Shown here: piece after piece, positions 61,326-64,000 of the stretch | Layout of the letters: each line of letters opens with the position of its first letter | Numbering within the stretch: the first letter of the stretch is position 1 | NCBI GenBank assembly: GCA_904063045.1 | Contig: CAJFCJ010000003.1 | Location: 2,776,504 to 2,840,503 of the forward strand | Direction of reading: 5' to 3' | Length of the DNA: 64,000 nucleotides | DNA from: Dimorphilus gyrociliatus | Lineage: Eukaryota > Annelida > Polychaeta > Dinophilidae | Notes under the pieces: model-generated | What the model was told of the DNA's origin: nothing | The model's database searches: none | The model's input: only the letters and a program-made list of their open reading frames with translations | Program-made: the position numbers and the translations under genes

Positions 61326-63101
61326 ATGGCCCAAATGACGGAAGATGCAATAGACGTCACGCCAGGGTTAACTGTGGAAGTGAGGCGAGACAGTCAAACA
61401 TTTCAAGATATTCAAAAAGAGAGAATTCGGGGACTTCAAAAGAAAATGGAAGAGGAGGTATTAAGGAAAAAGCTCAAATGGGAAATGGAAGTAGGTAGAA
61501 TGAGAGATGAATTTTTGAAGCTCTATCCGGAGGATAGAAAATGGCCTTCATTGGAAGAAATTAACGAACCATTAGTTCTAAAGAGAAGAGGAAGTACAGA
61601 TGTTCTTGATGTTAAGAGAATGAAAACACTCTTCTTGGAATATCCTAGTGGGGGAAGATTTTTTAAACTGAGATTTGATATGGAGGATTATGATAAGGAT
61701 ACAATAAATATCAATGTTGATGGAGATCGAATAGTTGTAAGAGCCACCAAAGAAGATGATACATATCCACAGTAAGTAAAAAGAAGAATTTCGCTATTTT
61801 TCTTATTATAAATTGCTTTATATTTAATTTTTAATTAATTTCCGATTACCTTGAAAATTAATTCCTTCCTCACATAAGAATAATATCATTATCTTTCTTT
61901 TTCCTTATTTCTTTCCTCTTAATACTTTTCTTATGTTATTTACGATAATACTCAGACAAATAAAATTTGCAGTCGTAAATTTTACTTATTTGTTTTTTTT
62001 CTACAATTGGGTCTCTCCCTCCCCCTTCCCCCTTTTCTCTTTCTCACTCTCTCACTCTCTCTGTCTCTCTATCTCTCCGCCCCTCGCTCTTTGTTCGTGT
62101 TTCTTTATTTATTTTCCATATTTTCTTCATGGTACCATTCAATTCTTCATTCAATTATACAACTGTTTCATCATATTCTTGTATTTACCAGTTTATGATA
62201 AAATATTTACAAAGGATGAAAATATAAATTGATTTTTTTTCCTTATAGATTAAAACATCCTTTCTTCTTTTCTTTTCTTTTCAACCATTTGTTTGCAAAT
62301 ACTTATTATCTTTTGTTTGTCTCCTTACTAATTTATCTCTCATAAAATTTTTAAAAATGCATGAAAATTGAGATGATTAAGGAATTATGAATAATTAGAT
62401 TATTCTATTTTGTTTCCTTAATAGTATTACAATGAAAAGTTAATTATAATGCGATTACGGTTGACTACAGGGAGCGGAGTAGTTTCGTGAGGAAGATAGA
62501 AAAGCCGAGGGACGTTGATATTTCTAAACTTAGGTCTTTCTTAACATCTGATGGGGTGTTAATTATTGAAGCTCCGATGCCTCCTAGATCGTTAAATATC
62601 AAGAAATTTCATCATTCACCTAGTACAATATCTAGGTGTAGATCATCGCCTCCTAGTTCTCCAACAAATTCTAGTCCCCAGACTCCATCTCACTTGCTGA
62701 AGCCAAACATTCCTACTTTTTCTGGACAAAATGGAGAAAGAAGAATGTCATTACTAATAGAAATTGGAAAGTGCTTTAAACCAAAGGAAATCGCTGTTCA
62801 AATATTAAAATCCGATAGGATAATGGTAAGAGCGAAACACGAAGAAAAAACAAAAGAGCTACAATCCAAGTCAAAGTTTTCTAAAGATTACGACTTAAGC
62901 GAACCTATTGAAAGGTATACGCTTAGAGCGGGTTTAACAGAGGATGGCAGATTATTAATAGGTGCTTTGGGTAAGAACCATGATGCTATTACTAAATTAG
63001 CGGCTGTTGAACAAATTACTAAGGATATTGCTGCCAGGTCTAGTTCCTGTAATGTGTTAGATTTTGCTAACTTCCCTCCGGCGGTTGTTCCGCAAATCTA
63101 A
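61326..63101 (+). CDS. Small heat-shock protein with two alpha-crystallin domains
   Basis: Chaperone of the HSP20 family. Exons 61326-61771 and 62471-63101, joined in phase (CA|G), give 358 aa. N-terminal ~100 residues are charged (QKKMEEEVLRKKLKWEME...) with a WPSLEEINEPL segment. Domain 1, about 105-190: FFKLRFDMEDYDKDTININV, GDRIVVRA, ISKLRSFLTSDGVLIIEAPMP. A serine/proline-rich linker follows (SSPPSSPTNSSPQTPSH). Domain 2, about 235-320: MSLLIEIGKCFKPKEIAVQI, DRIMVRAKHEE, YTLRAGLTEDGRLLIGALG. A tail with AVVPQI at the very end resembles the I/V-x-I anchoring motif. Two-domain sHSPs are best known from flatworms (Tsp36/p40 type). A 3' splice site right before the ATG implies an untranslated 5' exon upstream. 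Confidence 0.9.
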
Positions 63102-63727
63102 AGAGGAAAAAACAATTTAAGAAAACAACAGAAGTATTGAAAATATCTCTTTTTCGATAGTTTTTCTCTTCGATTGCTATGACAACTAAAAAATTTTTTA
63201 TTTTCAAAATTATTTAATTACGATTCATTTTATTTCTTCCACTTTCTTTCTGATTCTATCATTCCCTATCCATTTCTCTTTTTTCAACTTTTGGGTTCTG
63301 CTACCTGATTGATAGAAAATATAAAAAAAAGACAACTCCTGGGAAAACTTTCTCACGTTAGTATTTATAATTAAAAAATCCCCAAGTAGATGGCGTTAGC
63401 AACCTTTTAGGACTGATATAATTTTCCTCAATAAATGTCTTGAAAGACAAATAGAGGTGAAAAGAATATCAATTTAGGAAAGCGAAAATGTTTTTCGTAG
63501 TTAGAAAATTGGGGAATAACTTATTACAGTTTCCCTGGATGGTAGTTTGCTACGGGAAAGTTTTTTTTTTCAATCTGCAAAATACTCCAATAAGCATCTT
63601 CATTAAAGTTTTATAAACTACTCTCAATGGATTTACTAACATAAAAAACAAAATTTCAAAGGAGCCGACAGTCTTGGGAATAAACTATTTTTGGCTTTTC
63701 AGTTGCTCACGTTTCTTTCTTATATGG
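63102..63727. other. sHSP 3' UTR and intergenic
   Basis: AT-rich. Contains TAGATGGCGT at 63387-63396. No coding region seen. Confidence 0.5.
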
Positions 63728-63901
63728 ATGCACTTTTTGCTCAATTTTCTATTGGTTCAATCAGTTTTATCTTTGGTTTGGGAAATTTTTCCAGGAAAGA
63801 CAATAGAAGAAGAGGAAATATTTCTGAAAAAACATTTTCATTCTCGGCATAATTCAATCTTAAGTTCGTTTATTAAAATGTGCGAAGGTCTAAGAAAATA
63901 A
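63728..63901 (+). CDS. Possible small secreted protein (57 aa)
   Basis: ATG at 63728 opens a 57-codon frame. It starts MHFLLNFLLVQSVLSLVW, plausible as a signal peptide, then GKTIEEEEIFLKKHFHSRHN and a C-terminal KMCEGLRK. The stop codon overlaps an AATAAA polyadenylation signal (AAAATAAAATATTT), so the ORF, if real, would have almost no 3' UTR or would be a last exon. The frame is also open upstream to a TTG at 63674, with a TTTTCAG acceptor at about 63703 just before TTGCTCACG. No family recognised; a chance ORF is quite possible. Confidence 0.25.
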   Translation: MHFLLNFLLVQSVLSLVWEIFPGKTIEEEEIFLKKHFHSRHNSILSSFIKMCEGLRK

Positions 63902-64000
63902 AATATTTGATGAATATATACAAGAATCAGTTTTATGCAGAAATACAAAATCCTTTTTACGTATTCTATCGCAAGTAAACAAATATATTTCGTTTCTTCA

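Overview
This is nuclear DNA from a small-genome invertebrate animal. It is very AT-rich, full of (TA)n and (CT/GA)n microsatellites, and carries about 15 protein-coding genes and one tRNA in 64 kb. Genes are split by mostly short (50-110 nt) GT-AG introns with occasional longer ones. Every ortholog recognised is metazoan (Rab3, ADAM10, hnRNP Q/R, TESK, TMEM68, ceramide synthase, a neuropeptide-type GPCR). A small heat-shock protein with two alpha-crystallin domains hints at a spiralian worm, but no species can be named from the sequence. I rebuilt gene models by joining exons where splice sites and reading phase agree; nearly all sums are exact multiples of three.

Left part (1-20 kb): Rab3 (+) with two alternative, equal-length copies of one exon; hnRNP Q/R (SYNCRIP-like, -); a TESK-family kinase (+); APMAP-like strictosidine-synthase-fold protein (+); ERGIC2 (-). 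Middle (20-33 kb): TMEM68-type acyltransferase (-) head-to-head with ADAM10/Kuzbanian (+); an orphan single-pass membrane protein (+); a coiled-coil protein possibly related to PROSER3 (-). 33-42 kb: two tandem ceramide synthases (-) with identical intron positions. 42-49 kb: a divergent, myosin-XIX-like motor (-) head-to-head with a FAM227 (FWWh-domain) protein (+). 49.7 kb: tRNA-Pro(AGG) with an 11-nt intron (-). Right part (50-64 kb): an intronless class A GPCR (+), a candidate secreted peptide precursor (-), about 5.5 kb with no convincing gene, then the double alpha-crystallin sHSP (+) and a possible small secreted ORF.

This is not an operon-like region and the genes do not form one pathway. 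Loose themes are membrane trafficking and lipid metabolism (Rab3, ERGIC2, TMEM68, ceramide synthases), signalling (ADAM10, GPCR, peptide precursor) and cilium/cytoskeleton (TESK, myosin, FAM227, PROSER3-like). The strongest unusual observations are the mutually exclusive Rab3 exon pair, the peptide-precursor candidate, the orphan membrane protein, and recurrent intergenic AGATGGCG motifs resembling insulator sites.
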